From Bacillota bacterium (lineage in GTDB: Bacteria > Bacillota > Clostridia > Tissierellales > Peptoniphilaceae): 5,557 nucleotides of DNA. The number at the start of each line of letters is the position of its first letter. The stretch's first letter is position 1. Where the stretch lies: contig JAEXBH010000109.1 of NCBI GenBank assembly GCA_023394215.1, positions 1 to 5,557 of the forward strand, given 5' to 3'. Under the pieces are notes generated by a model that saw only the letters and a program-made list of their open reading frames with translations, ran no database searches and had not been told where the DNA came from. A program made the translations under genes and the position numbers. This document shows, one piece after another, positions 4,817 through 5,557 of this stretch.

Positions 4817-5557
4817 AATTTATTCTGTCTATATCGCTTAGGGTCGGGCTGCTACATGCCTTATTTGTGCAATCCGTATCTATTACTATATTATCAATAT
4901 TTATATCGAGTTCATCAAGATCAAGGTCTCCACTAAATACCTTAGGGTTTTTACCAAGGGCATCCGGAACTATGGAGAAGGTGTTGCTGACTCCGTCTCT
5001 TGCACTGTCATAAGGAATTTTTGCGACTGATGACAGTGAAGCGAGAGCTCCGGACGTATCTCTTCTGTGCATAGGGTTTGCTCCGGGAGCAAATGGTTGA
5101 CCGGTCCTTCTACCGTCAGGCGTATTTCCGGTTTTCTTCCCATAGACAACGTTCGAGGTTATTGTAAGGATCGATGTTGTAGGGAAGGAATCCCTGTAGG
5201 TAGGATGTTGTTTTATTTTGCTCATAAAGGATTTTACAACATAGACGGCAAGTTCATCAGCTCTGTCGTCATTATTTCCGTATTTAGGATAATCGCCTTC
5301 TATTTCATAATCAACCACTAAGCCTTTTTCATCACGAATTGTTTTTACCCTGGCGTGTTTGATTGCGGATAGGGAATCGGCTACAACTGACAGTCCTGCT
5401 ATACCTGTTGCAAAGTATCTTTTTACATCTCTATCGTGAAGAGCCATTTGAATGGATTCATAAGCGTATTTATCATGCATATAGTGAATTATATTTAGGG
5501 TATTTACATAAAGTCCTGCAAGCCAAGCCATCATATCTTCAAATCTATCCATTACTT
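4815..5557 (-). CDS. pflB: Pyruvate formate-lyase core chain lacking the glycyl-radical domain (5' part outside window)
   Basis: C-terminal part of the large PFL chain, which converts pyruvate and CoA to acetyl-CoA and formate in anaerobic fermentation. The frame stays open to the window edge (a Val codon precedes the Met at 5552), so the ATG there is internal. Closely PFL-like segments are [98 protein letters not shown] and [11 protein letters not shown], matching roughly residues 475-690 of the 760-residue E. coli enzyme. The active-site Cys-Cys pair lies outside the window. After ALGK, a 44-residue tail rich in Asp (ten acidic, three basic residues) with two cysteines (DCTNKAC) ends at TAA. 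It replaces the radical domain, which is encoded by the next gene. The open reading frame shows no decay, so this is not a pseudogene in appearance. Confidence 0.94.
   Translation of the reverse strand, partial: VMDRFEDMMAWLAGLYVNTLNIIHYMHDKYAYESIQMALHDRDVKRYFATGIAGLSVVADSLSAIKHARVKTIRDEKGLVVDYEIEGDYPKYGNNDDRADELAVYVVKSFMSKIKQHPTYRDSFPTTSILTITSNVVYGKKTGNTPDGRRTGQPFAPGANPMHRRDTSGALASLSSVAKIPYDSARDGVSNTFSIVPDALGKNPKVFSGDLDLDELDINIDNIVIDTDCTNKACSSPTLSDIDRIN

Overview
The window looks like chromosomal DNA of an AT-rich, anaerobic, low-GC Gram-positive bacterium (Clostridia/Tissierellia-like, perhaps a Peptoniphilus/Anaerococcus-type organism; this placement is an inference). Supporting signs are strong AGGAGG-type ribosome binding sites, a lipoprotein signal peptide, a pyruvate formate-lyase (PFL) locus and a ferredoxin-like membrane protein. 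Gene density is high, no stretch over 300 bases lacks a gene, and I see no RNA genes, insertion sequences or CRISPR.

Left half (about 1-3033, + strand): the C-terminal half of a sensor histidine kinase, then an OmpR/PhoB-type response regulator. After a 72-base gap comes a tight three-gene redox cluster: a thioredoxin-fold lipoprotein, a 46-residue membrane peptide ending in CxxC (CD1871A-like), and a polytopic protein with many cysteine motifs and two [4Fe-4S] ferredoxin motifs (NapH-like). The gap holds a TTAACAC/TTAACAC direct repeat with 11-bp period, placed like a PhoP/OmpR-family activator box just before a -10 element. The adjacent two-component system may therefore control the redox genes, which plausibly move electrons from cytoplasmic iron-sulfur carriers to a thiol protein outside the membrane.

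Right half (about 3064-5557, - strand, read right to left): the C-terminal part of PFL, a 78-residue separate glycyl-radical domain, the PFL-activating radical-SAM enzyme, and a cysteine-free Crp/Fnr-family regulator. The two halves converge on a symmetrical terminator hairpin at 3027-3058.

The most striking point is that PFL is split. The large chain stops after the 'ALGK' region with a 44-residue acidic tail and lacks the radical domain. That domain, carrying RVSGYA, restarts 11 bases after the stop codon from its own AAAGGAGG and ATG. PFL here appears to be a two-polypeptide enzyme whose oxygen-sensitive radical subunit could be replaced on its own.
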